Shown piece by piece: positions 51,793 through 61,491 of a DNA stretch of 64,000 bases. Origin of the DNA: Clostridium_AD sp050717535 (GTDB lineage: Bacteria; Bacillota; Clostridia; Clostridiales; Clostridiaceae); NCBI RefSeq assembly GCF_050717535.1, contig NZ_JBOITM010000076.1:1-64000 (forward strand). Direction: 5' to 3'. The notes under the pieces were generated by a model that had not been told where the DNA came from, made no database searches, and saw only the letters and a list, made by a program, of their open reading frames with translations. Made by a program: the position numbers and the translations under genes. Position 1 is the stretch's first letter; each line of letters opens with the position of its first letter.

Positions 51793-52965
51793 TTAAATAT
51801 TAGATTCCTTAGCTTTTATTATAGCATTTTTAGTTAATATTGGTCCAACTAACTCTGTAACAATTGTGGTAGCCAAAAGTATTGTTATTACAGTAGAACC
51901 AAGTGGAGTACCACTAAATTCTTTACTAACTGTGATAGCGAGACCTATTGCAACACCCACTTGTGAAAGCAATCCAAAACCTAGATATTTCTTAACCGTT
52001 TCAGGTGCTTTTGATAATGAGGCACCAAGCGACGCACCGGAGATTTTGCCAATCATCCTAAAAATGAAATAAGCAACACCGATTACACCTATATGTGGTA
52101 ATAATGAAATATCTAATCTACAACCTGCTAATATAAAGAAAGCAGCAATAATAGGTGGCGAAAATGTATCTATATTAAAGAATGCTTTTCTGCTATAAGA
52201 TGATACATTAGCTACTATTGTACCCAATGTCATCGCGGCAAGTAGGGAAGATAGATTAAATATTGTGCAGATGCCGATTAATAATAATAATGTTCCTACT
52301 ACGAAGCCAAGATCCTCTTCTTTATTGCGACAGTTAGCAAGTAAATAACATAAAGCTATTCCTAAAACACAACCTAACCCAAGTGATAATAGAATTTCTG
52401 CTATTGGATGTACAAGAACCTTAAAAATTGTGATTTGCTGATGTTTTATAAAGACCTTTGCTATGGAAGATGCGATAGAGTATATCATAAGACAAATTGC
52501 ATCATCCACGGCCACTACTCCAAGTAGTGTGCTAGTTAATGGCCCCTTAGCTTTACATTCCTTTAAAACCATTACCGTGGCAGCTGGAGCAGTTGCAGAT
52601 GCTACTGCACCAAGTATTAAGGCAATTGGTATACTGTGTGTTAAAAAATACATTGCAATTGCAACTAAGAAAAAAGCCCCTAGAGCTTCACATGTTGCTA
52701 TTATGAAAATAGACTTACCTAGTTTTTTAATAACTGATACTTCAAGTTCACTTCCGATTTTAAAAGCAATAATTGCCAATGCAAAATCACTAATAAATGA
52801 TAGCTTATTTATTATATCAGGGTTAACAATATTAAATCCCGAAACTCCAAGAATTAACCCTGCGATTATATATCCAGCAACAGATGGTATTTTGAATTTA
52901 TTCATTAATTTTCCAAATATTATACCAACAATTAATGCTATACCTAAACTTATAAAAGCATTCAT
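51793..52965 (-). CDS. CPA2-type cation/proton antiporter (membrane domain only)
   Basis: 390 aa with about 12 membrane helices and no RCK/TrkA-N domain. The opening GIIFGKLMNKFKIPSVAGYIIAGLILG is the standard NhaS3/KefB first block; VAVDDAICLMIYSIA carries the paired Asp residues of the ion-binding helix, and AATAPAATVMVLKE precedes it. It exchanges Na+ or K+ for protons. GAGGTG lies before ATG 52965. The downstream PII-like gene may supply the regulation that an RCK domain provides elsewhere. Confidence 0.9.
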   Translation of the reverse strand: MNAFISLGIALIVGIIFGKLMNKFKIPSVAGYIIAGLILGVSGFNIVNPDIINKLSFISDFALAIIAFKIGSELEVSVIKKLGKSIFIIATCEALGAFFLVAIAMYFLTHSIPIALILGAVASATAPAATVMVLKECKAKGPLTSTLLGVVAVDDAICLMIYSIASSIAKVFIKHQQITIFKVLVHPIAEILLSLGLGCVLGIALCYLLANCRNKEEDLGFVVGTLLLLIGICTIFNLSSLLAAMTLGTIVANVSSYSRKAFFNIDTFSPPIIAAFFILAGCRLDISLLPHIGVIGVAYFIFRMIGKISGASLGASLSKAPETVKKYLGFGLLSQVGVAIGLAITVSKEFSGTPLGSTVITILLATTIVTELVGPILTKNAIIKAKESNI

Positions 52966-53371
52966 ATTAATACACCTCTTTTGTAATAACGCATACCCAT
53001 AATTGTATAACTTTTTAATAGAATTGTAAATCTCTATATATTCTGAAATATGAGGACCTGTCCCTATAATTTTAGATGAGATGATTTTATTCCATTCATA
53101 GGCAATAATGCTAACTATTTCAATAAAATTTTCAACCGCAAGTAGAGATGTATACTTATTTATAATTCACTCACTCTAAAAAATAGTAATCTATGGTACA
53201 TAATGGTATAATTAACTTGTGATTGTTTCATAATTGTACCCTGAGATGAAATGAAATTAATGTAACAATTATTGATAGAAATAGCCAATGATAATGATAT
53301 AGTTCATAACTTTGTTAGTTAGGTAATTGAGTAAGAGTTTTAATTTTATTTATAAAAAGGGGATATATAAT
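52966..53371. other. Gene-free intergenic stretch
   Basis: About 400 bases holding the antiporter promoter on the minus strand and the promoter of the small hypothetical gene on plus. Stops occur in all frames, and I see no RNA motif or repeat. Confidence 0.5.
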
Positions 53372-53692
53372 ATGTGGAAAATAATAATTAGATTATTGGT
53401 GCCATTTACAGCTATATTTACTTATTTAAAGACAAAGTTTTATATGGTCAAAAAAAATTATTATAAGTTAATAGATAAATATAATAGTAATCTTATAAAA
53501 AACTTAACGGATGAAGGGGTCCATAACTATATTTCAAATATTAACAAACTACCTAAAATTACTTTTAATCAAGCACAAAGTGATAAGATAAGAAAAATCT
53601 ATATAGAGGTTAAGAAAAATAATAATATCAATGAGGATTTAAAAGCACAATTAAGAGTTGCTTTAAAACTAATAGGAATAGATAGAATTTGA
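53372..53692 (+). CDS. Hypothetical small protein with N-terminal membrane helix
   Basis: 106 aa from ATG 53372 (AAAAAGGGG 8 bases upstream; an earlier in-frame start at 53327 has no site). One hydrophobic stretch (WKIIIRLLVPFTAIFTYL, about 2-19) is followed by a strongly basic helical domain ending LRVALKLIGIDRI. I do not recognise the family. It is alone, with a terminator downstream. Confidence 0.6.
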   Translation: MWKIIIRLLVPFTAIFTYLKTKFYMVKKNYYKLIDKYNSNLIKNLTDEGVHNYISNINKLPKITFNQAQSDKIRKIYIEVKKNNNINEDLKAQLRVALKLIGIDRI

Positions 53693-53759
53693 TTTTTATA
53701 TTTTATGAGGCGAATCTGTACTAATGTCCTTCTCTTATATATTGAATAGTGCTTTGTTA

Positions 53760-53791
53760 AAAAAAGTTTCATATTTTATGAAACTTTTTTT
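53760..53791 (+). terminator. Terminator after the small membrane protein gene
   Basis: AAAAAAGTTTCAT and ATGAAACTTTTTT pair around ATTTT, giving a 13-bp stem with a T tract. It is symmetric. Confidence 0.88.
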
Positions 53792-53986
53792 GAATTTATT
53801 CCACCTAGTGTATATAAAATACTTAGAAAAGTATAAAGATGGACAATATCCAGCTATACCTCACTGTCTTCTGGGGGTTTTTATGAGATTGAATTGAGAT
53901 ATTATTTGAAATATTAGTGCAATTGGGATATGATTTAAGTAGATTATTTTTGCGGAAACTTAAAATATATGATAGGGAGGATTATT

Positions 53987-54586
53987 ATGAAAAAACTAAT
54001 TTTAGTGACATCACCACCAGCAAGTGGAAAAACTTATATAGCAAAAAAACTTGCCGAGGAATTAAGTCATGTTGTGTATCTCGATAAAGATACACTCATA
54101 AAATTATCTAAACAGATTTTTGTTGCGGCAGGAGAAGAATATAATAGAAGCTCAGATTTTTTCAATGAAAATATACGTGATTATGAATATGAAACAATAG
54201 TAGCAATTGCACTGGAAGCTTTGAATTATGATGATATTGTGCTAATCAATGCACCATTTACAAAAGAAATAAGAGATTTGAACTATATCAAAAAGCTAAA
54301 AGCAGTATTAAAAGATAAGAACGCATCTTTGGTGGTTATCTGGGTAGAAACTTCAATAGATGTAACACAAAAAAGAATGGTTGAAAGGAATTCTGATAGG
54401 GATACGTGGAAACTTGCGAATTGGAATGAATATATTGAAGGAATTAATTTTGACATTCCTATTGCCTTAGATGATCCTTATGTAAAAGATGATTTGCTTA
54501 TCTTCAAAAACTCTTCTGATGAAGAATTCGCGGATTCATTAACAAAAACAATTGATATACTGGAAGAATCTTCTGGCAGAAAATAA
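53987..54586 (+). CDS. P-loop kinase-like ATPase
   Basis: 199 aa from ATG 53987 (AGGGAGG 9 bases upstream). Walker A SPPASGKTYIAKKLAEEL near the start and a following VVYLDKDTL strand resemble zeta-toxin-like and gluconate/chloramphenicol kinase-like P-loop proteins that phosphorylate small molecules. VVIWVETSIDVTQKRMVERNSDRDTWK is a lid region rich in Arg. The substrate cannot be read from sequence. No antitoxin-like partner is visible beside it. The DJ-1 family gene follows 78 bases later. Confidence 0.75.
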   Translation: MKKLILVTSPPASGKTYIAKKLAEELSHVVYLDKDTLIKLSKQIFVAAGEEYNRSSDFFNENIRDYEYETIVAIALEALNYDDIVLINAPFTKEIRDLNYIKKLKAVLKDKNASLVVIWVETSIDVTQKRMVERNSDRDTWKLANWNEYIEGINFDIPIALDDPYVKDDLLIFKNSSDEEFADSLTKTIDILEESSGRK

Positions 54587-54664
54587 ATCTCCTAAATTAG
54601 GGGATGATAGAGAAAAAAATAAACCAAATCGAGGTTATATTGATAAAAGAAGGGAAGGGTTAAA

Positions 54665-55246
54665 TTGAGAAGAGTTGCAGTTTTTTTAGCAGAAGGATTT
54701 GAAGAGGGTGAAGCCTTATTTGTAGTTGATATTTTAAGAAGGGCAGGATTTCAATGCGATTCTATAAGTATCAATGAAGAAATGGTAAAAGGTTCGCATG
54801 GTATTGTGGTAAAGGCGGATAAAATTATAAGTGATGAAATAAAAGAATACGATATGATTGTTTTACCTGGTGGATTACCTGGTGCAACAAATTTAAGAGA
54901 TGATGAAAGGGTCATTGAATTAGTAAAATATTTTGATAAAGCACCGGAAAAATTTGTTGCAGCTATTTGTGCAGCACCTATTATTTTAGAAAAAGCAGGA
55001 ATTATAAAGGGACGCAAAATAACATCATATCCTGGAGTGGAATATACCACATTGCTTAAAGATGCAAATTATGTAGAAGATGTCGTTGCGGTAGATGATC
55101 ACTTGATTACCAGCAGAGGTCCAGCTTCAACCCTAGCATTTGCATATACGTTAGTAGATGCATTAGGTGGAAATAGTAGTTTGTTAAAGCAAGGGATGCT
55201 TTATGATATGGTAAGAGAAAGCAAATTCGAGCAGATAAAATACTGA
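54665..55246 (+). CDS. DJ-1/PfpI family protein (YajL-like)
   Basis: 193 aa from TTG 54665 (AGGGAAGGG upstream). The DJ-1 layout is clear: AVFLAEGFEEGEALFVVDILRR with the conserved Glu, IVLPGGLPGATNLRDD and the nucleophile elbow AAICAAP with Cys102, then GRKITSYPGVE. Members act as glyoxalase III or protein/nucleotide deglycase-like stress proteins and sense oxidation through this Cys. It is next to ABC-F copy 2, whose leader starts a few bases after its stop. Confidence 0.92.
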   Translation: MRRVAVFLAEGFEEGEALFVVDILRRAGFQCDSISINEEMVKGSHGIVVKADKIISDEIKEYDMIVLPGGLPGATNLRDDERVIELVKYFDKAPEKFVAAICAAPIILEKAGIIKGRKITSYPGVEYTTLLKDANYVEDVVAVDDHLITSRGPASTLAFAYTLVDALGGNSSLLKQGMLYDMVRESKFEQIKY

Positions 55247-55317
55247 TAAAATTTTAATATGAAATGATTGAACTTAGTAGTAAAAAGTGTTATGCTATAT
55301 ATGGTAAACTAAGTAGA

Positions 55318-55347
55318 ATGTCATCACTACATAAAAATCAAGTTTAA
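55318..55347 (+). CDS. Putative regulatory leader peptide (9 aa) of ABC-F copy 2
   Basis: ATG TCA to TAA encodes MSSLHKNQV, equal in length and C-terminal four residues to the copy 1 leader MFLLYKNQV. The flanking leader DNA (about 55252-55423) is closely similar to 44585-44755. Confidence 0.45.
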   Translation: MSSLHKNQV

Positions 55348-55373
55348 AATTACAATTACAAGAGAATATATTG

Positions 55374-55403
55374 AAGAGCTTATTTTTATAGGCTCTTTTT
55401 TAG
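55374..55403 (+). terminator. Attenuator terminator in the ABC-F copy 2 leader
   Basis: The sequence is the same as at 44706-44735: AAGAGCTTA and TAGGCTCTT arms, with a T run, 21 bases before the start codon. Confidence 0.78.
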
Positions 55404-55423
55404 TGATAAACAGAGGTAATAAT

Positions 55424-57165
55424 ATGTTTAAGGTTGATAACTTGTCCTACTCATTTCCGCAAAAGAATTTATATAATAACATTTCATTTACATTGGAAGA
55501 TGGTAAGCATTGTGCTTTTATAGGAACAAATGGTAGTGGAAAAAGTACATTAATAGATATAATTATGGATCCAGAAAAATATATGTTTGATGGTAAGCTT
55601 GAGATAGAGCCAAATTGTAGAATTGGGTATGTAAGCCAATTTTCACAACAAGGCGAAACAAAAGAAATTACAGTTTTCGAATATATATAGGGGAAAAATT
55701 TATTAAGTTACAAAATGAAATAACAGCTATTTGCAGCGAAATGGAAACATCTTCTGATATTGATGCTTTGCTAGAAAAATATCAACAAGCTTTAGACGCA
55801 TTTAATGCGATTAATGGGGATTATTTCGAAAACCGTATTAATAAAAGCCTAAATCTTGCAGACTTAATAAGGTATAAAGATTTAATGATATCTGAACTTA
55901 GTGGTGGCGAATTTAAGCTTATTCAAGTAATTAAAGAAATGCTAAATAGTCCAGACTTAATGATTATGGATGAACCAGATGTGTTTTTAGACTTTGAAAA
56001 CCTTAATGCCCTTAAAAATCTAATTAATTCGTTCAGTGGAACAATGTTAATTATTACGCACAACAGATATATATTGAATCATTGTTTTAATAAAATCCTG
56101 CATCTTGAAAACATGGAGATCCAAGAGTTTGATGGAAACTATATTGATTATAACTTTTCACTGCTTCAAACTAAAATTGAGCTGCAAGAACTAGCTATTG
56201 ATGATAATGTAGAACTTGAGAGAAACGAGAAATTAATAAAAAAACTAAGATTTCTCGCAACTGAATATGGTCAATCTTCTAAAGGAAAATCTCTAAATGC
56301 TAGAGTTAAAATTCAAGAAAGATTAGAAAAAAGTAGAATTAAAACGCCATTGGTAGACATTAAACAGCCAGATATCAGTCTAGTTGCAGAGAATGAAATG
56401 GTGGAAACTATTGTTTTAAAAGTTAGTGATTACAGTGTTAGCTTTGATGATACACTACTGGAAAATGTTAACTTTGAGATTAAATCTACTGATAAAGTGG
56501 CCATTGTTGGCCCAAATGGTACTGGCAAAACCACAATACTTCAAGAAATCTTTAAAAATAATAATGATTCTATTGAAATAAATAAAGATGTTGAAGTGGC
56601 TTATTTATCTCAACTTCAAGGCAAAACATTAAATGAGGCTAATACCATACTTGAAGAATTTTTAGATGCTGGGTTTAAAACTAATCAAGAGGTTATAGAA
56701 TATATTTCTGGTTATGGGTTTGAAGAAGAATATATTAATCAAAAGATAGGTTCTTTGTCTGGTGGAGAAAAAAACATACTTCAATTGGCTAAAGTTTCTG
56801 CTAGTAAAGCAAACATGCTGCTTCTTGATGAACCCACAAGTCACCTAGACACCTATTCACAAATAGCACTAGAAAAGGCCATAGAGAACTATAAAGGTGC
56901 AATTTTAATGATTTCTCATGATTTTTACTCTATAGTAAATTGTATGGATTTTGTTTTAATGATTGAGGATAAGACAATTCGAAAAATGAGTATGCGAAAA
57001 TTTAGAAAGATGATTTATGCTAGTCATTTTGACAAAGACTATTTAGAAATTGAACAAAAGAAAAAATTAGTTGAAACAAAAATAGAATTGGCATTAAAAG
57101 ATACTGATTTAACACTTGCAAAAGATCTATCCCAGGAGTTAGAAGAGTTGATTAAGTTACTTTAA
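55424..57165 (+). pseudogene. Second ABC-F ATPase, frameshifted
   Basis: Paralogue of the gene at 44756, same leader and start (ATG 55424). It reads in frame to about 55690, where a TA insertion in an AT repeat (GAATATATATAG versus GAATATATAG in copy 1) creates a stop after FEYI. The rest of the protein, including both signatures and the second ATPase domain, stays open in the shifted frame to 57165. All other motifs are intact and most differences from copy 1 are conservative, so the break is recent. It may be a pseudogene, a phase-variable gene switched by dinucleotide slippage, or a sequencing error. Confidence 0.88.
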
Positions 57166-57230
57166 AATTATAGGATGAGATACCGGATATATTAATGTAA
57201 GATATAAGGTTGGTAGCAGCAGCAATTAAG

Positions 57231-57280
57231 AAAAAGCTTATTTCATAGAGAAATCTATGGGATAGGCTTTCTCTAATTTT
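57231..57280 (+). terminator. Terminator after ABC-F copy 2
   Basis: AAAGCTTATTTCATAG (57233-57248) pairs with CTATGGGATAGGCTTT (57255-57270) with several G-U pairs, followed by CTCTAATTTTATTT. Confidence 0.75.
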
Positions 57281-57400
57281 ATTTAAATTATTTGGTAATA
57301 ATATTCCCCAAGTTTTTTTAATCTTAAAAATATCGGCTATTTACAATTAGATGAATATTAATCACAAAAATATGGTATTATATAATTAAAGAAAGCTAAA

Positions 57401-57420
57401 CACCCCCCATAGGGGGTGGG
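57401..57420. promoter_or_regulatory. CsoR operator
   Basis: CACCCCCCATAGGGGGTGGG is a G/C-tract palindrome in otherwise AT-rich DNA, downstream of TATAAT-like sequence near 57378. This is the typical copper-repressor (CsoR) operator form, 57 bases before csoR. Confidence 0.85.
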
Positions 57421-57476
57421 CTAAAATTAGATTAAAACATTTCTCTTTGTGAGATATGTAGAAAGGAGCAATTTAA

Positions 57477-57746
57477 TTGAATAAAGAGCAAGAGCTAGCG
57501 ATTCAATCCCTTAAAACATCAAAAGGACAAATTGAGGGGATAATAAAGATGATAGACGAAGGTCGGTATTGTATAGATGTATCAAATCAAATAATTGCGG
57601 TGCAATCTCTACTTAAAAAAGCAAATATGTTAATTTTAAAACAGCATCTTAATCATTGCGTAAAAGACGCATTTATGAATAATACGGGGGAAGAAAAGGT
57701 TGATGAAATAATTGCTCTACTTGCCAAATTAATTGGTAATAAATAA
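57477..57746 (+). CDS. csoR: Copper-sensing transcriptional repressor
   Basis: 89 aa four-helix repressor, TTG start with AAAGGAG 9 bases upstream. The Cu(I) ligands are in the right order and spacing: C32, H57 and C61. With copper bound it leaves the operator at 57401-57420 and lets csoR and copA be transcribed. The copA gene begins 18 bases downstream. Confidence 0.94.
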   Translation: MNKEQELAIQSLKTSKGQIEGIIKMIDEGRYCIDVSNQIIAVQSLLKKANMLILKQHLNHCVKDAFMNNTGEEKVDEIIALLAKLIGNK

Positions 57747-57764
57747 TATAAGGAGGGACTTAAT

Positions 57765-60215
57765 ATGGCGAAAAAGGCACTTAAAATTGAAGGAATGACT
57801 TGCGCGGCTTGTGCAAAAACAATAGAAAGAGTTTCAAAAAAATTGCCTGGCGTTGAAGAGGCTAGCGTAAATTTTGCTACAGAAAAATTAAATATAAATT
57901 ATGATGATGCATTGATAAAATTAGAGGATATACAAAGGGCAGTTGAAAAAGCTGGATATAAAATAGCAGTTCAAACTACTAATAAAACACTAAAGCTAGA
58001 GGGTATGACCTGCGCGGCATGTGCAAAGAATATAGAACGAGTTTCTAAGAAATTACCAGGTGTTGACGATGCCAATGTAAATTTTGCTACTGAAAAACTA
58101 ACTATTTCTTTTGAACCATCATTAATAAGAACATCAGATATAAAGAAGGCTATAGAAAAAGCTGGATATAAGGCTCTTGAGGATGAGAGCAACGTAGATA
58201 TGGATAAAGAAAAAAAGGAAAAAGAAATAAAGGCTCTATGGAATAGATTTTTAATATCTGCAATATTTGGAGTTCCATTGTTATTAGTTGCAATGGTACC
58301 AATGATTACTATAAAACTAAATATTATGTTGCCTGGAGTTATTGATCCAATGATGCATATGAAAGTTTATGCTCTGCTACAATTAGCACTTGTTCTACCA
58401 ATACTATATACAGGTAAAAAATACTATATAGTTGGATTCAAATCATTATTTAGATTAAGTCCAAATATGGATTCATTAATATCAATGGGTACATCGGCCG
58501 CTTTTTTGTATAGTCTATTTTCAGTAACTCAAATACTTGCAGGTAAGACTGGCTATGAAATGTATTTTGAATCAGCTGGTGTAATCTTAACACTAATAAC
58601 TCTTGGTAAGTATTTGGAATCTGTAACTAAAGGGAAAACTTCTGAGGCAATTAAGAAGCTTATGGGTCTTGCTCCGAAAACTGCGATAATAATAAGAGAT
58701 AATGCAGAAGTTGAGATTTCAATTGATGAAGTAGAAGTTGAAGATATAGTAGTTGTTAAACCAGGTGAGAAAATGCCCGTAGATGGCATAGTGGTAGAAG
58801 GAACTACATCTGTAGATGAGTCAATGCTTACTGGTGAAAGTATGCCAGTAGAAAAAACTTTTGGAGATAAAATAATTGGTGCAAGTATAAATAAAAATGG
58901 ATCTATTAAGTTCAAAGCAACTAAAGTTGGTAAAGATACTGCTCTTGCACAAATAATAACCTTAGTTGAAAATGCACAAGGCTCAAAGGCGCCTATAGCA
59001 AACATGGCGGATGTTATATCAAGTTATTTTGTACCTGTGGTTATAGGACTTGCGCTAGTTGCGTCAATAGCTTGGTTAATAGCTGGAGAGTCCGCAGTGT
59101 TTTCATTGACTATATTTATTTCAGTGCTTGTAATAGCCTGTCCTTGTGCTCTTGGTCTAGCAACACCTACAGCAATAATGGTGGGAACCGGAAAAGGTGC
59201 AGAATATGGCGTGCTTATAAAAAGTGGTGTAGCTCTAGAAACTGCACACAAAATTCAAACCATAGTATTTGATAAAACTGGAACACTCACCCAGGGGAAA
59301 CCAAAGGTGACAGATATAGTTACGGTAGAGGGTACTTCCCAGAATTATTTGCTTCAAATAGCTGCGTCAGCTGAAAAAGGATCTGAACATCCATTAGGGG
59401 AGTCTATAGTTAAGGATGCAGAAGAAAAAGCGCTAGAATTTAAGAAAGTAGAAAGTTTTAAAGCTATACCTGGTTATGGAATTGAAGTTAATATAGATGG
59501 TAATAAAATATTATTAGGAAATAGAAAACTTATGATAGATAGTAAAATTTCCTTGGATATATTAGAGGAGATTTCAAATAAACTTGCACAGGAAGGCAAG
59601 ACTCCTATGTATATTGCTATAGAGAATAAGATAAGTGGAATAATTGCAGTTGCTGACACTGTTAAAGAAAATAGTAAAAAAGCAATAGAAAGACTCCATA
59701 GCATGGGAATAGAAGTTGCCATGATAACTGGTGATAATAAGAGAACTGCAGCAGCCATTGCGGTGCAAGTTGGTATTGATATAGTGCTGGCAGAAGTTTT
59801 GCCAGAGGATAAAGCAAATGAGGTTAAGAAACTTCAAGCTGAAGGTAAAAGAGTTGCTATGGTTGGGGATGGAATTAATGATGCTCCAGCACTTGCTCAG
59901 GCAGATATTGGTATAGCTATAGGATCCGGCACGGACGTAGCAATGGAATCTGCAGATATAGTTCTAATGAGAAGTGATTTAATGGATGTACCTACAGCGC
60001 TACAACTAAGTAAGAAAACTATAACAAATATAAAACAAAATCTTTTTTGGGCATTTGGGTACAATGCACTGGGAATACCAGTTGCAATGGGAGTGCTACA
60101 TTTATTTGGTGGTCCACTTCTAAATCCTATGATAGCAGCCCTTGCAATGAGTTTTAGTTCAGTTTCAGTTTTAACCAATGCATTACGCTTAAAAGGCTTT
60201 AAGCCATTAAGATAA
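57765..60215 (+). CDS. copA: Copper-exporting P1B-type ATPase
   Basis: 816 aa. Two N-terminal heavy-metal domains with GMTCAACAK (about 8 and 79) and almost identical following segments, so one arose from the other; then eight membrane helices, the ion pathway ACPCALG (about 457), phosphorylation site DKTGT (about 503), TGE in LTGESMPVE and GDGINDAPALAQAD (about 702). CPC plus tandem CxxC domains indicate Cu(I) export. ATAAGGAGG precedes ATG. It is in an operon with csoR; no copZ chaperone gene follows. Confidence 0.96.
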   Translation: MAKKALKIEGMTCAACAKTIERVSKKLPGVEEASVNFATEKLNINYDDALIKLEDIQRAVEKAGYKIAVQTTNKTLKLEGMTCAACAKNIERVSKKLPGVDDANVNFATEKLTISFEPSLIRTSDIKKAIEKAGYKALEDESNVDMDKEKKEKEIKALWNRFLISAIFGVPLLLVAMVPMITIKLNIMLPGVIDPMMHMKVYALLQLALVLPILYTGKKYYIVGFKSLFRLSPNMDSLISMGTSAAFLYSLFSVTQILAGKTGYEMYFESAGVILTLITLGKYLESVTKGKTSEAIKKLMGLAPKTAIIIRDNAEVEISIDEVEVEDIVVVKPGEKMPVDGIVVEGTTSVDESMLTGESMPVEKTFGDKIIGASINKNGSIKFKATKVGKDTALAQIITLVENAQGSKAPIANMADVISSYFVPVVIGLALVASIAWLIAGESAVFSLTIFISVLVIACPCALGLATPTAIMVGTGKGAEYGVLIKSGVALETAHKIQTIVFDKTGTLTQGKPKVTDIVTVEGTSQNYLLQIAASAEKGSEHPLGESIVKDAEEKALEFKKVESFKAIPGYGIEVNIDGNKILLGNRKLMIDSKISLDILEEISNKLAQEGKTPMYIAIENKISGIIAVADTVKENSKKAIERLHSMGIEVAMITGDNKRTAAAIAVQVGIDIVLAEVLPEDKANEVKKLQAEGKRVAMVGDGINDAPALAQADIGIAIGSGTDVAMESADIVLMRSDLMDVPTALQLSKKTITNIKQNLFWAFGYNALGIPVAMGVLHLFGGPLLNPMIAALAMSFSSVSVLTNALRLKGFKPLR

Positions 60216-60286
60216 AATTAGGTTCGTCAGGATATGAGGTTATAAGAACAGAAATAGTTTATAAAAAAATATAAAACTTAAATATT

Positions 60287-60334
60287 AAAAAGGTTCAAGT
60301 AAGATACTCAATGTATTGCTTGGACCTTTTATTT
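60287..60334 (+). terminator. Terminator of the csoR-copA operon
   Basis: AAAAGGTTCAAG (60287-60298 region) pairs with CTTGGACCTTTT (60319-60330) with an inner GATAC/GTAT pair, then ATTTATT. Confidence 0.8.
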
Positions 60335-60452
60335 ATTATACAATGTTAAAACATTTTACGGGGGTACATATAATTTTAAGAAATTTGAGAACAATATATA
60401 TTAGACCAAATTTAAATTAAGACATCTAAACTCAATTATTAATAATATAACA

Positions 60453-60470
60453 CCGTCACTTCGGTGATGG
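60453..60470 (+). promoter_or_regulatory. Short UUCG hairpin before the prsW-like gene
   Basis: CCGTCAC (60453-60459) pairs with GTGATGG (60464-60470) around TTCG, giving a 7-bp stem with one G-U pair capped by the extra-stable C(UUCG)G loop. No T run follows, so it is not a terminator. GGGAGG directly follows and GAAGGGG is at 60481. Confidence 0.6.
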
Positions 60471-60498
60471 GAGGTTCACAGAAGGGGATATGTAAAAC

Positions 60499-61317
60499 AT
60501 GGAAAAAAGGCCAACTAGAAAACGTTATAAATGGTGGAGATTATTAGTTATAGGGTTAATAATATACATAGTAGGGTTAGAAGTTCTGGTATTAACGCAA
60601 AACCCAAATTTATTTCCAGCAATAGTTATGCTGGGCAACTTCCTTATACCAGTTACCTACGTGGCCTTTTTATATCAAAAGAGAACTTTAAGCAATGTAA
60701 GTATGCCTATGACTCTTTCAGGTTTTTTTTATGGTGGGTTTTTAGGGGTCTTTGCAGCAGCAATGCTTGAACCAATTTTTATTCATAACGTAAATTTTTC
60801 AACAGCTATTTTTGTAGGTATAATTGAAGAATTCGCAAAAATCGTTGCAGTACTAGTTATTTTCAGAAATAGAGAACATGACCTTCAGCTAGATGGGCTA
60901 ATTATTGGAGCAGCAGCGGGAATGGGATTTGCTGCATTAGAGAGCTCAGGTTATGCCTTTACTACGTTCTTAAAGAGTGGTGGAAGTTTATCATCTACTG
61001 TTTATATAACACTACTCAGAGGAATATTATCGCCACTAGGACATGGTACTTGGACAGCTATTTTAGCAGCAGTACTTTTAAGAGAAAGTGCTCCGAGGAA
61101 ATTTGCAATAAATTTAAGGGTCATTGGAGCATATGTTACGGTGGTTATGCTACATGGACTTTGGAATGGAATCTCCTCAGTAATTGGATTGTTTACACAT
61201 TCCACAACTGCTATGTTTATCGGACAGTGCATCATTGGTATTCTTGGCATACTTATATTAATTATGTTGTGGTTTAAAGCAAAAAAACAGGCACGAGGAC
61301 GATTATCAGGGAACTAA
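60499..61317 (+). CDS. PrsW-family intramembrane protease
   Basis: 272 aa with about eight membrane helices. The PrsW glutamates and histidines are present: GIIEEFAKI (about E109-E110), GLIIGAAAGMGFAALES, PLGHGTWTAILAA and VMLHGLWNG. In Bacillus PrsW cuts an anti-sigma factor at site 1; in C. difficile it activates sigma-V/CsfT type systems. No sigma/anti-sigma pair is adjacent here, so its substrate is elsewhere. GAAGGGGA precedes ATG. Confidence 0.9.
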   Translation: MEKRPTRKRYKWWRLLVIGLIIYIVGLEVLVLTQNPNLFPAIVMLGNFLIPVTYVAFLYQKRTLSNVSMPMTLSGFFYGGFLGVFAAAMLEPIFIHNVNFSTAIFVGIIEEFAKIVAVLVIFRNREHDLQLDGLIIGAAAGMGFAALESSGYAFTTFLKSGGSLSSTVYITLLRGILSPLGHGTWTAILAAVLLRESAPRKFAINLRVIGAYVTVVMLHGLWNGISSVIGLFTHSTTAMFIGQCIIGILGILILIMLWFKAKKQARGRLSGN

Positions 61318-61491
61318 TAATTTTTATTTTATCTTAGAATCTGCGAAATTTTTCTTAGCAAGAATATGACCTTCATTCACCTTCTAGCTTCTCTGGTCAA
61401 GTTGTTGTTGTTAATATTGTTAGTATATTTTCATCAATTTATCCTAATCATAAAGTAATAAATTAAAATTACATGTGAGGATGGTGAAAAA

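Noticed and set aside
55252..57165. Programmed frameshifting in ABC-F copy 2
   Set aside because: No slippery heptamer or following stem is seen at the break; the extra TA in an AT tract relative to copy 1 explains it as insertion. Kept only as possible phase variation.
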